DNA from: Elusimicrobiota bacterium
Lineage (GTDB): Bacteria; Elusimicrobiota; Elusimicrobia; Elusimicrobiales; UBA9959
Reading direction: 5' to 3'
Assembly: GCA_026388155.1 (NCBI GenBank)
Contig: JAPLKI010000018.1
Span: 162,833 to 226,832, forward strand
DNA: 64,000 nucleotides
The notes beneath the pieces were generated by a model. That model did no database searches. It saw only the letters and a list, made by a program, of their open reading frames with translations, and was not told the DNA's origin. A program made the position numbers and the translations under genes. Position 1 is the stretch's first letter, and every line of letters starts with the position of its first letter. Shown piece after piece: positions 19,301 through 27,818 of the stretch.

Positions 19301-21102
19301 CCACTGCAGCGGTTATGCCGGATTTTCCCACCGGGTCCGTATTTACGCAGGTCTGCGTGAGCAGCATTACCGTGAACTGGTCGTCGGGCACCGCCGCGGC
19401 CGGTTATAATCCGGCTGATACGCTGTACAAAGCGGAACTATCCGCTGCCGAGGGGTTTAACTCCGTTTCCGGCTCTTCGCTGACATATATCTTAACCTCA
19501 GGCTTTACCGGCCTTACGCCTGATACCACCTACTATGCGCGTGTCCGGGCGCTTGGTTATAGCGGCGCCGGGCTTTTCGCGGATCTGGGCGCGATCGTGA
19601 CGCTGGCGAATGCGCCGTCGCAGACGGCGGCGATAGCCATAACTTCAATGTCGGCGAGTCTGGACTGGCTGTCCAACGGGAATCCGGAACCGGGCACAAA
19701 ATATGAGCTGTGGCGGGCTATTGACCCGGAATTCACGGCGCCGGTGAAGACTATTTTGTACGCAAGCGATTGTCTTGTTGACGGTTTGTTTCCGCAAACC
19801 ACATATTACTTCAAGGTCCGCGCTGTGAATAAAACCGGGATATACACGGATTTCGATTCAAAATTAATTGTCCGCACGCCTCCGTCTTCCCCGGGAACCA
19901 TAGTGTTGTCCGGGACGGAGCCGGATGTGTCTTCCATCAAATGGACCTGGAACGCCGCCGCCGCCGAAGCGATATACAGGATCGTGAACTCCGCGGGCGA
20001 TAATTTGTCGGGAGACCTTGAGGCGGGCGATGTGTTCTGGGTTGAAACCCAGCTTTCAACTAACACCGCGTATACCCGCAAAGCGGTGGTGTCCAATATA
20101 TCGGGGGCTTCCACCTCAACGGCCGTTACCCTTTACACGCTGGCCGCGCCGCCGGCCGGTTCCGGGTTTTTTACGGTCTGGGGCAGTTCGGCCGTGGTGC
20201 AATGGTCGGCCAACGGCAATCCGCCGGGAACTTCATTCGAGGCGGAATATTGGACCGCCGGCGGTTCAACGACTTCATTGGCCGTCAGCCTGACCAGCGC
20301 CGTATTGACCGGCCTGGCGCGGGAAACAACGGTCTATGCGAGGGTCAGAGCGGTTAACGGCGACGGCATTCCCGCCGAGTATGATTCAACGGTTACCGCG
20401 TTTATTCCGAACACAATGGCGGTTATCCGGTCCGGCGGCGCCTCTACGCTTGTTTATGATCAAATATCGCTGAATATTTTACCGGATACGTTTAATGAAA
20501 CCGCCACTGTTCTATTAAAACGGCCCGCCGCGGTTCCGCCGGACAACGGCGGGCTTGAGGGGTTTTTAAACAGGGTGCTGGTGGATGTGTCCGCGCAAAA
20601 CCCTTCAACGCAAAAGCTTCAGCCGTTAAAGGACGTGACCGTTACCATAGATTACCACGGCATAAATCTTGCGGGAGCCGATGAAGACACGCTGGTCATC
20701 GCTGATTATAATGAAAGCCGTTCCGTCTGGGTCCCGCTTCCTTCAGCAAGGGATAAGAGCGCAAAAACAGTAACGGCAAGAACGGGCCATTTTTCACTGT
20801 TCCAGCTTATGCACTCGCTTGCGGCGGCGAGCATGTCGGAGATAACCGTGGGCCCGAATCCCTTAAGGCCGGTCAGAGACCCGTGGGCTCAGTTCACGTT
20901 CAGGCATCTGCCTTCCGGCGCGAGCGTGAAAGTTTACACTTATCTCGGCGAATTGCTGCATGAAACGGACGCTGACGCCTCAGGGCTCGCCGTCTGGGAC
21001 GGAAAGAATAAAGCCGGCAGGCCGGCCGCCAGCGACATATATCTGGCGCTGATAGAATGGAAAGGCGAAAAGAAGATCTTGAAACTGGTAGTGGAAAAAT
21101 GA
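16300..21102 (+). CDS. Secreted papain-family (C1) cysteine protease with lectin-like, FN3 and FlgD/T9SS-like C-terminal domains
   Basis: About 1600 residues from a suggested TTG at 16300. The frame is open from ATG 16006 but crosses a terminator. A signal peptide follows (RILIAGFGLSVFAAIPLVAP, cut near LSAQ). The protease domain has the catalytic Cys in DQGNCGSCWAF (C128), His in GTNHAVAIVGWDD (H268) and Asn in IKNSWGLSWGDNGYF (N298). A lectin-like domain typical of bacterial C1 proteases comes next (AYYRVYQYDPLGQ ... SYEIYVYRD). At least eight fibronectin-III-like repeats run from about 505 to 1370, three of them near-identical in tandem. The last 85 residues (VGPNPLRPVRDPW, VKVYTYLGELLHET, WDGKNKAGRPA) match FlgD/T9SS-type sorting domains. 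It probably acts outside the cell or on its surface. The next gene, a PorV homologue, overlaps by ATGA. Confidence 0.85.
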   Translation: MLNHRAKELPFGRILIAGFGLSVFAAIPLVAPSGLSAQEPQISTAPLNPAFEAYFAVPAKTKAVSAPAPGRALGGLPSPFDFSHMKGAHPRALSSGIESAGSGYAASYDLRALGKVSSVKDQGNCGSCWAFAAMGSLESRLLTGEFWDFSENNLKDSAGFNWGPCDGGNRDLATAYLSRWSGPWTEAADPYDDNDLSRKTPAYPSANAQKHVQEILFLPDRGGAADNDNIKWALTNYGAVQTSIYWDDAYYNASYNSYYFNGISGTNHAVAIVGWDDNFDRNRFNTAPAGNGAFIIKNSWGLSWGDNGYFYISYYDTNIIDNTVYADPEAAGAYYRVYQYDPLGQTSAIGYGSSTGWFANVFTAAEDYTQVDAVSFYTLAVNSSYEIYVYRDMPAAGNPRSGTLADSQSGSFAYAGYHSVPLAAKVPLANGQKFTVVIKMTTPGYNYPIPIEKPITGYSSAAAAGAGQSYRSSAGSTWSDITAKYPNTNANVKAFTSVIEDATPPAAITTVRDGLSADITYANSLSQLSANWTASSDAESGIRRYWYAIGTTAGDTNVAGWTDNGASTSATKTGLSLTDGQIYYFTVRAENWAGLQSDAANSDGQTVDNTAPSTIETVNDGLGEDIVYTTSGTRLSANWTPSSDGQSGIAGYWYAIGAAAGGTDVSGGWADNGMNTSVTKTGLNLAKNQIYYFTVKAENGAGLWSAATNSNGQRVDNTPLNPAFTQVNFSSLTVTWTAMPGADYAVALSSDADFTNIVSSGPQSGNSSAFTGLLGATQYFFKVRLSTETEWDYAGNRISSATFAFMPDLPGEKIYTGVCSSSMTVNWSSGTAAAGYNSAEALYEVEVSTVQDFSPVLSSSQTCNLNAGFTGLTPNTAYYTRVRAINKGGSGTDFAVLGSTLLPAAMPGRPAGAAYTQVYASSMTVNWSSGTAISGYNPAGTLYKVEVSTAAESGLVFGTSLTYELNAGFTGLTPNTTYYARAQAINNGGLSTDFAILDSTATAAVMPDFPTGSVFTQVCVSSITVNWSSGTAAAGYNPADTLYKAELSAAEGFNSVSGSSLTYILTSGFTGLTPDTTYYARVRALGYSGAGLFADLGAIVTLANAPSQTAAIAITSMSASLDWLSNGNPEPGTKYELWRAIDPEFTAPVKTILYASDCLVDGLFPQTTYYFKVRAVNKTGIYTDFDSKLIVRTPPSSPGTIVLSGTEPDVSSIKWTWNAAAAEAIYRIVNSAGDNLSGDLEAGDVFWVETQLSTNTAYTRKAVVSNISGASTSTAVTLYTLAAPPAGSGFFTVWGSSAVVQWSANGNPPGTSFEAEYWTAGGSTTSLAVSLTSAVLTGLARETTVYARVRAVNGDGIPAEYDSTVTAFIPNTMAVIRSGGASTLVYDQISLNILPDTFNETATVLLKRPAAVPPDNGGLEGFLNRVLVDVSAQNPSTQKLQPLKDVTVTIDYHGINLAGADEDTLVIADYNESRSVWVPLPSARDKSAKTVTARTGHFSLFQLMHSLAAASMSEITVGPNPLRPVRDPWAQFTFRHLPSGASVKVYTYLGELLHETDADASGLAVWDGKNKAGRPAASDIYLALIEWKGEKKILKLVVEK
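18720..19620 (+). repeat. Three tandem 300-bp FN3-coding repeats
   Basis: The DNA encoding MTVNWSSGTAAAGYNPA recurs at about 18765, 19065 and 19365 with a period of 300 bp and high identity, together with FTGLTPNTTYYARVRA at the end of each unit. This indicates recent tandem duplication of one fibronectin-III module in the protease gene. Confidence 0.75.
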
Positions 21103-22061
21103 AGATGCGTAAATTCAGCAATTTCCGCTGTTCCCTTGTTTTTCTGGCGGCCTTTGCCGCGCTCTGCCGGGCGCAGCCTGCTTTTGCCGCGTTCGGCGGC
21201 GGTGACAAAGGGACATCCGCCGCGCAATTTTTGAAATTGGGAGCAGGCGCCAGGGCCGCGGGAATGGGGGAGGCTTATTCGGCGGTCTGCGCCGACGCGG
21301 GGGCTGTTTACTGGAATCCCGGCGCGCTAAGCGCTCTGAGAGGCGTTTCCGGGACTTTTACGCACGCCGGCTTGTTCGGCGCGCTGACTTATGACTATCT
21401 GGGCTACGCGCAGTCCCTGAAGAATATCGGAACTGTCGCTTTGGGCATTCAGTATTTGTCCGCCGGCCGCATACCTGAAACGGACTCCGGCGGCTTTGAA
21501 ACCGGGAATAATATGACCCCGGTCCAGCTTGCCGTCTCCGCAGCCTATAGCCGGAAGATCGGCGGTTTTGGAATAGGCGCGGCCGCCAAATATATCAGGT
21601 CCCGGCTTGCGGGGAGCGCCTCCGCGTTAGCCGCCGACGCCGGCATTTTAAGCCCGGGATTAATAAACGATAAACTGCGGCTGGCATTCGTCGTTCAGAA
21701 CGCCGGAGGCGGCTTGAAATACGGGCAAAGGGCCGATCCGCTGCCTTTGAATTTTAAACTGGGCGGCGCATTTTCTTTTTCGGACAAGCTCATTCTCGGC
21801 CTTGACGTGAATTTTCCGCGGGATAACGGGCTTTATGCCGGCGCGGGCGCCGAATATCTTTTCCGTTATTCCGCTGTTTCTTTTGCGGGGCGGCTCGGGT
21901 ATAATACCAGAACGCCGGGAGATATTGACGGTATGGCCGGAGTATCTGCGGGCCTTGGGATTATGTTCCGCAACCTGGCGCTGGATTACGCTTTTATTCC
22001 GTTCGGTTCGCTTGGCAGCGCGCATAGAATATCATTGAACTTTAACTTCGGCGGCGATTGA
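21099..22061 (+). CDS. PorV/PorQ-family outer-membrane barrel protein (UPF0164-like)
   Basis: A protein of 320 residues. ATG 21099 overlaps the protease stop as ATGA; a second ATG sits six bases later. A signal peptide follows (SLVFLAAFAALCRAQPAFA). The N-terminus of the mature protein has the family signature: GTSAAQFLKLGAGARAAGMG, EAYSAVCADAGAVYWNPGAL. The rest alternates beta-strand segments and ends in an aromatic-containing strand (ISLNFNFGGD). PorV-family proteins carry type IX secretion substrates at the outer membrane; more distant members are of unknown role. The direct coupling to a protease with a FlgD/T9SS-like tail supports a dedicated carrier or anchor for that protein. It resembles the barrel part of the 13858 gene, so both large secreted proteins have such a partner. 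Confidence 0.85.
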   Translation: MKMRKFSNFRCSLVFLAAFAALCRAQPAFAAFGGGDKGTSAAQFLKLGAGARAAGMGEAYSAVCADAGAVYWNPGALSALRGVSGTFTHAGLFGALTYDYLGYAQSLKNIGTVALGIQYLSAGRIPETDSGGFETGNNMTPVQLAVSAAYSRKIGGFGIGAAAKYIRSRLAGSASALAADAGILSPGLINDKLRLAFVVQNAGGGLKYGQRADPLPLNFKLGGAFSFSDKLILGLDVNFPRDNGLYAGAGAEYLFRYSAVSFAGRLGYNTRTPGDIDGMAGVSAGLGIMFRNLALDYAFIPFGSLGSAHRISLNFNFGGD

Positions 22062-22068
22062 CTTGAAT

Positions 22069-22106
22069 AAAAAATGTCCCGCCGTAAAAACGACGGGACA
22101 TTTTTT
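22069..22106. terminator. Bidirectional intrinsic terminator
   Basis: The stem AAAAAATGTCCCG / CGGGACATTTTTT (22069-22081 and 22094-22106) has A and T runs on both sides. It can stop the rightward PorV transcript and the leftward histidine-kinase transcript. The bases just after it (about 22108-22150) are a short GCCTACG / TATGGCTTATGGCC repeat like the arrays near 43.1 kb. Confidence 0.85.
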
Positions 22107-22155
22107 ATGCCTAATTGCCTACGACGTATGGCTTATGGCCTACGGCAGTATTGTA

Positions 22156-23748
22156 TTACAGCGGCAGGAGTATGGTAAAAGCGGAGCCTTTTTGCAGCTG
22201 CGACTTCACAACAACGCGGCCCTTATGCAGCTCCGCCATTTTTTTAACGAACGCAAGCCCAAGCCCCCAGCCTTCAACCTGGCCGGTGAATGAGGCCTCT
22301 ACCTGGTAGAATTTATTGAAAATGTTGTCCAGTTCTTCGCCGGGGATGCCCGGACCGTTGTCTCCTACCGACAACAGGACGTGGCCGTTCCTGCTCTGGG
22401 CGGAGATGAGAACCATTTTTTCTTTGGCCGGGTTGAATCTGACGGCGTTTTCCATAAGACATTTAAGAGCGCTTTTCGTCAGGTTCCTGTCGGCGTTCAG
22501 AATCACCGGTTCCGTAACCGATATCTGAAAGGTGATGCCCTCAACATCCCTGAAGCGGTTTTTCAGCATGTCCGTCGTTTCTTCTATAAGTTTAAGGATG
22601 TCGAAACTTGTTTTGTTCAGGGCCGTTTCATCCAGACTCTCTATGGTCACAAAATCAAGCAGATTTTCCACAAGGGCGTTCAGTTTCCGGCCCTGCGCAA
22701 ATATTGTGCCTGAAGATTTTTTTATCATGTCCGGCAGATTTTTGGCCTGCGCCTCTTCGCTGAGTATCTGGGCATAGCCGTTTATCGAGGCCAGGGGCGT
22801 TTTGAATTTGTGCGAGATAAGCGACAGGAAATTCCTTGCCATACACTCTTCAAGGCGCTGGGCGGTTATATCCGAGAGTATCCAGAGCCAGCCTTCATGC
22901 AGTGAAACTCCGTCCTTGTTTTCCTTGAAAAGCTTCATGGCCGCGCCTTCCAGATAGAATTTTTTCGGTTTTTCCCTGAAGGCCTCAAAGCGGGACACCG
23001 GTTGGTCGCATATCAGAATGGTTTCAAGGCCGGGTTTTATGGAAAAATCCTGAAAGGCCGTTTTTATATTATTGAACTGGTATTTATCGTGTTCAAGATA
23101 GAGTTTGGCGGAATTGTTGAGTATCGTTATTTCTCCGGCGGTGTCGGTCAGTATGGCGCCTTCTTTTATCTTTTTAAAAACTATCTCCATCTTGCGCTTT
23201 TCCTCTTTCACGGAGGAAAAAAGCCGCGAGTTTTCTATGGCGATGGCGGCCTGTGAGGCGAAGGCTTCAAAATTATTCTTGTCGGTTTCGGAAAAATCCC
23301 CGTCCGTCTTGTTTATGGCCTGCACCACCCCTATAACCTTGCCCTTGATGATCATGGGGCAGGTTAAAAGCGACCGGGTGGTATACCCGCTTTTAGCGTC
23401 GGCTTTTTTTGAATGACGCGGGTCGTTAACTACGTCGTTAATTATTATCGAGCGCGCTTCTTTGGCGCAGGAGCCCGCTATCCCCTCGTCAAGTTTGAAG
23501 CGCATTTTCTGCACGTCTTCCGGCAGGCCGAGAGCCACGTCAAAATAAAGCTCTTTGTTTTTTTCATCCAGCAGGTAAAGCGAGGCGCGCTCCGCCCCTA
23601 CCACGCGCGAGGCCAGGCGCATTATGGTGTTCAGCAGTTCCGATATCTCCAGTTTAGAGGACAGCAGCCGTGAAACCATCACCAGCATTTCAAGGCTTTC
23701 CTGAGATTGCAGTATCATATCGTTTCCGGTTATCCGAATCGCTGACAA
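22156..23748 (-). CDS. GAF-PAS sensor histidine kinase
   Basis: A soluble protein of 530 residues with no membrane segment. A GAF domain covers about 25-180, a PAS-like domain 190-300, a HisKA dimerisation domain 303-370 and an HATPase domain 375-530. The phospho-acceptor is H313 in SLISHKFKTPL. The ATP site has the N-box LMENAVRFNP (N434), G1 VGDNGPGIPG and G2 GWGLGLAFVKKM. The residue after the His is Lys rather than the usual Glu/Asp, which may slow autophosphorylation, although HK variants are known in working kinases. No response regulator lies nearby, so it is an orphan kinase that senses a small cytosolic ligand or redox state. It starts 39 bases after the barrel-protein gene on the same strand and is probably co-transcribed with it. 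Confidence 0.9.
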   Translation of the reverse strand: MSAIRITGNDMILQSQESLEMLVMVSRLLSSKLEISELLNTIMRLASRVVGAERASLYLLDEKNKELYFDVALGLPEDVQKMRFKLDEGIAGSCAKEARSIIINDVVNDPRHSKKADAKSGYTTRSLLTCPMIIKGKVIGVVQAINKTDGDFSETDKNNFEAFASQAAIAIENSRLFSSVKEEKRKMEIVFKKIKEGAILTDTAGEITILNNSAKLYLEHDKYQFNNIKTAFQDFSIKPGLETILICDQPVSRFEAFREKPKKFYLEGAAMKLFKENKDGVSLHEGWLWILSDITAQRLEECMARNFLSLISHKFKTPLASINGYAQILSEEAQAKNLPDMIKKSSGTIFAQGRKLNALVENLLDFVTIESLDETALNKTSFDILKLIEETTDMLKNRFRDVEGITFQISVTEPVILNADRNLTKSALKCLMENAVRFNPAKEKMVLISAQSRNGHVLLSVGDNGPGIPGEELDNIFNKFYQVEASFTGQVEGWGLGLAFVKKMAELHKGRVVVKSQLQKGSAFTILLPL

Positions 23749-23787
23749 CGCCGCAAGCCCCGCCCCTTTGGTCCGGGAAATTCGGGT

Positions 23788-24657
23788 TTAAAAAAACACC
23801 TGAACCAACAGCTTATAATAATCCTTGCAGGCCCCGGGGTTTTGCTTATACAAGTTATACGCCAAATCAAGCGAGGATTTTTCATTCAGCCGCATTTTGA
23901 GCCCGAAAACAGCCGAATTAGCCGGATCCTCCTGCCTGAAAGATATTCTACTAAATCCCGCGTAAAGATAACTATTAAAATCAGGCGCCATGTTGCGCGC
24001 GAATTGGAGTGTCAGCGTCCACTCGGGCAGCGCGTTGATCGTTCTAAAGGTTCCCAGGTAGAACAATTCCGACTGGTCCAGGGCCGGGTTTATTAAATTT
24101 GAGTTTTTCGCCCCGGAGGGTTTGGTGAAACCCGCGGCTGAGACCGAAAAGAAAAACTGGTTCTCCAGAGCCTTTTCCATCTGCGCGCCAAAGGCGCTCT
24201 GGCTGAATGTTTTGTTTATTATTGTTCCGCCGGTGTTTTGGCCGGTTTTTTGTTCGGCCGTCGCTCCTGAAAGGGTGAGGTGCAGGTAGCTTGGATTTGA
24301 GTTGTCGTTCAGAGAGGTCAGAACGGAAAATTGCGCCCCGTGCGCGCTTGATCTTATGCGGCCCGCGGGATACAGAAAGGGCTTAAAAGACAGAAAATAA
24401 TGAGCGCCTGAATACAAGACAGGCAGCCGCAAAGAATACACTTTGTCCCGGTATGTCCCGCCGTCCTCATAGAAAGAGGCGCCCGGCGCGATCACGGTTC
24501 GGGTTGAGATGTTGGTAAAAACAGAGAAAGCGTCTTTGGCAAAACCGTTCGAGCCAAAGGAGTACTCATTCTCCGCCCACCAGGCGCCGCGAAGCGGAGC
24601 GCACGCAAGCAATAAAAGGACCGCCAGTGCCGGTAACGGCTTCAAGGACTTTCTCAT
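23788..24657 (-). CDS. Predicted outer-membrane beta-barrel protein of unknown function
   Basis: A protein of 289 residues with a clear signal peptide (SLKPLPALAVLLLLACAPLRG). The mature part has alternating hydrophobic strands rich in Tyr, Phe and Asn (HYFLSFKPFLYPAGRI, ENQFFFSVSAAGF) and ends in YKLLVQVFF; a terminal Phe is typical of barrel proteins folded by BamA. I do not recognise a family. It lies directly upstream of the histidine kinase on the same strand. The pair may form one transcript, but nothing shows a functional link. Confidence 0.6.
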   Translation of the reverse strand: MRKSLKPLPALAVLLLLACAPLRGAWWAENEYSFGSNGFAKDAFSVFTNISTRTVIAPGASFYEDGGTYRDKVYSLRLPVLYSGAHYFLSFKPFLYPAGRIRSSAHGAQFSVLTSLNDNSNPSYLHLTLSGATAEQKTGQNTGGTIINKTFSQSAFGAQMEKALENQFFFSVSAAGFTKPSGAKNSNLINPALDQSELFYLGTFRTINALPEWTLTLQFARNMAPDFNSYLYAGFSRISFRQEDPANSAVFGLKMRLNEKSSLDLAYNLYKQNPGACKDYYKLLVQVFF

Positions 24658-24787
24658 GTTTTCATATTATATATTATTGAGCCCCGCCGTCCGTTATTTT
24701 TACGCGTGTCAACAGGATAAGGGGATAGAGGCGAGCGGCTGGCGGTTTAGGGAAGGGGTGCGAAGCACAATTCAGTGATCAAGTTTT
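24658..24787. repeat. Intergenic stretch with a degenerate GCGAGCGG...TTTAGGG element
   Basis: About 130 bases between convergent ends and starts on the minus strand. The middle (about 24730-24765) reads GGCGAGCGGCTGGCGGTTTA then GGGAAGGGG. This resembles the intergenic elements at 32.02 and 41.62 kb (GGCGAGCG, TAGCGG, TTAGGGAAGG). No gene, promoter or terminator is evident. Confidence 0.4.
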
Positions 24788-26581
24788 TTATTTCTGCCCC
24801 TCCACCCTATGCGCTGCCCCCTGTCGTAAAACGGCCAGCCAGCTTTTCGCCGATTCGACCGTTATTACGGCGGCCAGCGCCAGCATGATCACCGTAAGAG
24901 CCACGTTCAGCCAGCCCTGCAGGTCGTGGCGGGGAAGATAGTTGCCTGTTATGTTCATTATACCCGCGGTGACCGTTGTGGCCAGCATGAAAAGAAACGG
25001 TATAAAGGTCACTAACGCATGTACGGCTTTAGTCCTTTTAAGTATGAAAGTTGTGCCTATGGCCAGCGCTATTGCCGATAACAGCTGGTTGGCTACCCCG
25101 AACATCGGCCAGATCGTGCTGATATTGCCGGCAAGCAGCATACCGCCCCAGGCAGCGCAGACCAGAAAACTCGCAAGAAAAACCCCCGGCCACCAGTCGG
25201 TTTTAGCGAAGGGCTTATAAACTTTTCCAAATACTTCCTGTGTGATATAGCGCGCCACCCTGGTGCCCGCGTCTATGGTGGTCAGTATAAAAAGCGCTTC
25301 GAACATGATGGCAAAGTGATACCAATAGGAAAGCAGGTGTTTCATGCCCGGCATCGCGGCGAAGATCTGCGCCATTCCCACCGCGAGCGATACCGCGCCG
25401 CCCGCCCGTCCCTCCAGGTGCTCGCCTACGGCCAGCGCCATTTCAGGCAGACGTGAAACGCTAAGCCCCAGTTTCTGAAAAACGGCAGGCGAAAGATTTA
25501 TTGCGAAGTAGTCGCCAGGCAGAAGCACCGTGGCCGCTATCAGGGCCATTATGGAAACAAAGCCTTCGGTGATCATGGCGCCGTAGCCTATAAGCCGCAG
25601 GTCGCGTTCGCTTGCTATCATCTTTGGCGTGGTGCCGGAACTTATAAGACTGTGAAAGCCCGAAATAGCGCCGCAGGCGATGGTAATGCAGACATAGGGC
25701 CAGACTTTCCCCGGTATTATGGGGCCGCCGCCGTGAATGAAGCTGGTAAATGCCGGCGAGGCAATGTCGGGCCGCACCCATAAAATGCCAAGCGCCAGCA
25801 AGGCTATGGTGCCTATTTTCATGTAGGAGCTCAGGTAATCGCGGGGCGCCAGCAGCAGCCAGACCGGCAGAATGGAGGCCAGCATGCCGTAAACGGCAAG
25901 TATGATTGAAAGGTTTGTTTTGGAATAAAGGAAATAATGCGCCCAGCCGGAACGCGAAAGCGGTTCGCCAAGTATTATAACCCCCACTACCAGCGTTACG
26001 CCGATGATCGAGGCCTCGGTTATTTTTCCCGGCCGGGCCTTGTTCATGTACCATCCCACAAAAACAGCTATAGGGATGGTCATGGCAATAGAAAATGTTC
26101 CCCAGGAACTTTCCGCCAGAGCGTTTACCACCACCATGGAGAGCCCGGCCAAAGCGGTTATTATTATGAACAGGACGGCGGCTGTCGTGGCCCAGCCGGC
26201 GGTTTTGCCCGTTTCGCGCCCGGCTATTTCCGTAATAGAAAGCCCGTCGTAGCGCACCGAGGCGAACAATATCACCATGTCGTGCACGCCGCCGGCCAGC
26301 ACGCTGCCGATCAGGATCCATAAAAAACCAGGCAGGTATCCGAACTGCGCGGCCAGCACCGGGCCCACAAGGGGGCCGGCGCCGGCTATGGCGGCGAAGT
26401 GGTGGCCGAAAAGCACCCAGCGGTTGGTGGGTTTGTAATCGTAGCCGTTTTCAAGCGCATGGGCCGGAGTGCGTCTGTCGGGGTCAAAGGCCAGGACTTT
26501 CGCTATTATGAAGGCGGCATAAAAACGGTAAGCCAGGGCGTAAACAAGCAGGGCTATGATAAGCAATGTAAGAGCGTTCAT
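24788..26581 (-). CDS. cstA: CstA-type carbon starvation protein / peptide or pyruvate transporter
   Basis: A protein of 597 residues with about 16 hydrophobic segments. It shows family signatures: the N-terminal [36 protein letters not shown], the conserved [20 protein letters not shown], and [17 protein letters not shown]. CstA proteins are inner-membrane carriers first described for peptide uptake under carbon starvation; relatives such as BtsT take up pyruvate. The length is slightly under the 680-720 of E. coli CstA because the C-terminal extension is short. The start ATG lies at the first hydrophobic helix. The gene stands alone, with no BtsS/BtsR-type two-component system beside it. 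Terminators or repeats flank both sides. Confidence 0.92.
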   Translation of the reverse strand: MNALTLLIIALLVYALAYRFYAAFIIAKVLAFDPDRRTPAHALENGYDYKPTNRWVLFGHHFAAIAGAGPLVGPVLAAQFGYLPGFLWILIGSVLAGGVHDMVILFASVRYDGLSITEIAGRETGKTAGWATTAAVLFIIITALAGLSMVVVNALAESSWGTFSIAMTIPIAVFVGWYMNKARPGKITEASIIGVTLVVGVIILGEPLSRSGWAHYFLYSKTNLSIILAVYGMLASILPVWLLLAPRDYLSSYMKIGTIALLALGILWVRPDIASPAFTSFIHGGGPIIPGKVWPYVCITIACGAISGFHSLISSGTTPKMIASERDLRLIGYGAMITEGFVSIMALIAATVLLPGDYFAINLSPAVFQKLGLSVSRLPEMALAVGEHLEGRAGGAVSLAVGMAQIFAAMPGMKHLLSYWYHFAIMFEALFILTTIDAGTRVARYITQEVFGKVYKPFAKTDWWPGVFLASFLVCAAWGGMLLAGNISTIWPMFGVANQLLSAIALAIGTTFILKRTKAVHALVTFIPFLFMLATTVTAGIMNITGNYLPRHDLQGWLNVALTVIMLALAAVITVESAKSWLAVLRQGAAHRVEGQK

Positions 26582-26615
26582 TTGAAAATTTTAGATAATT
26601 GGAAAGCTCTCCGCA

Positions 26616-26656
26616 AATAAAAAGCCCCGCCCGCTTTTAACGGGAAGGGCTTTTAG
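26616..26656 (-). terminator. Intrinsic terminator of the NHSPVD-repeat gene
   Basis: Read on the minus strand it is AAAAGCCC-TTCCCG-loop-CGGGCGGGGCTTTTTATTT. The stem AAAAGCCC pairs with GGGCTTTT, with an inner CCCG / CGGG pair, and a T-run follows. It lies 20 bases past the stop at 26676. Confidence 0.7.
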
Positions 26657-26675
26657 AAAACGCCGCCTCACTTCC

Positions 26676-27641
26676 TTACTGCACGAACAGGAAGAAATAT
26701 TGCAGAAAGTCGTAAAGGTCGCAGTTGACAAGCGTTATATCCATGGGTGAGCCATCCATGGCGCCGCCCAGATGGCCGTTTACCTTATTGAAGGTCAGAT
26801 CAACCGGGGCGTGGTTGGCATAGCCGGTCAGTTTTACTATGGTCTCGTCCGCTATCCCCTCGTTCATGGCAAATTCAACGCGAAGCGGGCTATGGTTCGA
26901 ATAGCCTTCAAGCAGGCCGTTTTTCCAGTTTACGGTATAGTTAACGGGGCTTTGATTCGCGCCGCCTTCCACCGTGACTTCCTCCTGGCTCCAGGTAAAT
27001 TTAAGGTCCACGGGGCTGTGGTTCGCTCCGCCGGTGATGGTTTTATCGTCATGGTTTATTTTTATGTCGACCGGGCTGTGATTTATCGCGCCCGTTATGG
27101 TCCATGCCAGCTTGTTGATGGTAATGTCCACGGGGCTCAAATTCATTCCGCCCTTTATGGTTCCGATCTTTACGGCGAAGGCCGGCCTCGATCTGGAGCC
27201 GAAAAGAGAACTGTAAACTTTCTGCCCCACCTGCACCTCGGTCACATAGTAGTATTTGGCGAGCCCTATGGCCGCGTCGGCGGCGTCTATTCCTGAAGCG
27301 TCCACCATCACGAAATAATAATTGCCCCCGTCCGCGCAGGCCCTGGCTTTGAATCCCGCCTCTTTCAGTTCTGTGATCACCGCGTCAATATCCAGGCCTC
27401 TTTTCAGCTTTGCCACCAAAGTGTAGTTCATGTCGGGCTGCGCCTCGTTGAGTTTTATTTTGGCGAGGGCCATGTTCTGCTGGTTATATTTTGCGTCCGG
27501 CGCGGGGGCGGCGGGAATTGGTATTTCCGTTTTCAGTGTCTGTTCATTTATATCATTAAGGGTGATTGAAGACAGATCTCCGGCGAATGCCGTGTTGGCC
27601 GCGAGTAAAAGGATACCGGCAAAATAAGCGCTGTTCATCAT
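26676..27641 (-). CDS. Exported protein with seven NHSPVD beta-repeats; unknown family
   Basis: A protein of 321 residues. ATG 27641 is preceded by GGAGG at 27647-27652; a second ATG follows at once. A signal peptide (SAYFAGILLLAANTAFA) leads to a region of about 150 residues of mixed alpha/beta type (LVAKLKRGLDIDAVITELKE, YYFVMVDASGID). From about residue 170 to 310 there are seven copies of a 22-25-residue repeat centred on [M/I/A/S]Nx[S/A]PVD, each followed by a strand such as IKINHDDKTITGG. Regular spacing and a repeated Gly suggest a beta-solenoid or a stack of hairpins. I do not recognise the family. It has its own promoter and terminator and is divergent from the clostripain gene. Confidence 0.7.
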   Translation of the reverse strand: MMNSAYFAGILLLAANTAFAGDLSSITLNDINEQTLKTEIPIPAAPAPDAKYNQQNMALAKIKLNEAQPDMNYTLVAKLKRGLDIDAVITELKEAGFKARACADGGNYYFVMVDASGIDAADAAIGLAKYYYVTEVQVGQKVYSSLFGSRSRPAFAVKIGTIKGGMNLSPVDITINKLAWTITGAINHSPVDIKINHDDKTITGGANHSPVDLKFTWSQEEVTVEGGANQSPVNYTVNWKNGLLEGYSNHSPLRVEFAMNEGIADETIVKLTGYANHAPVDLTFNKVNGHLGGAMDGSPMDITLVNCDLYDFLQYFFLFVQ

Positions 27642-27671
27642 TTGTGTCCTCCGTAGTTTCTTCCTTAATAT

Positions 27672-27700
27672 ATTATGCACAAAAACGGTTTTTTTGACAA
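27672..27700 (-). promoter_or_regulatory. Sigma70-type promoter of the NHSPVD-repeat gene
   Basis: On the minus strand, TTGTCA (27695-27700) and CATAAT (27672-27677) are separated by 17 bases, about 30 bases before the ribosome site of the gene starting at 27641. Confidence 0.6.
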
Positions 27701-27760
27701 AGGCCCTAGGTCCCGGCGCACCCGGGTCTTTTGGCCCTCAGGCTCCGGGACTTTAGGGTC

Positions 27761-27788
27761 TTGACTTGCGGAGGGTGTCTGCTATACT
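27761..27788 (+). promoter_or_regulatory. Sigma70-type promoter of the clostripain gene
   Basis: TTGACT (27761-27766), a 16-base spacer ending in TGC, then TATACT (27783-27788), which is an extended -10. The start ATG at 27819 with AGGAGG upstream fits a short leader. Confidence 0.75.
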
Positions 27789-27818
27789 ATAAACGCTCAG
27801 GTTTTTTAGGAGGATTTT

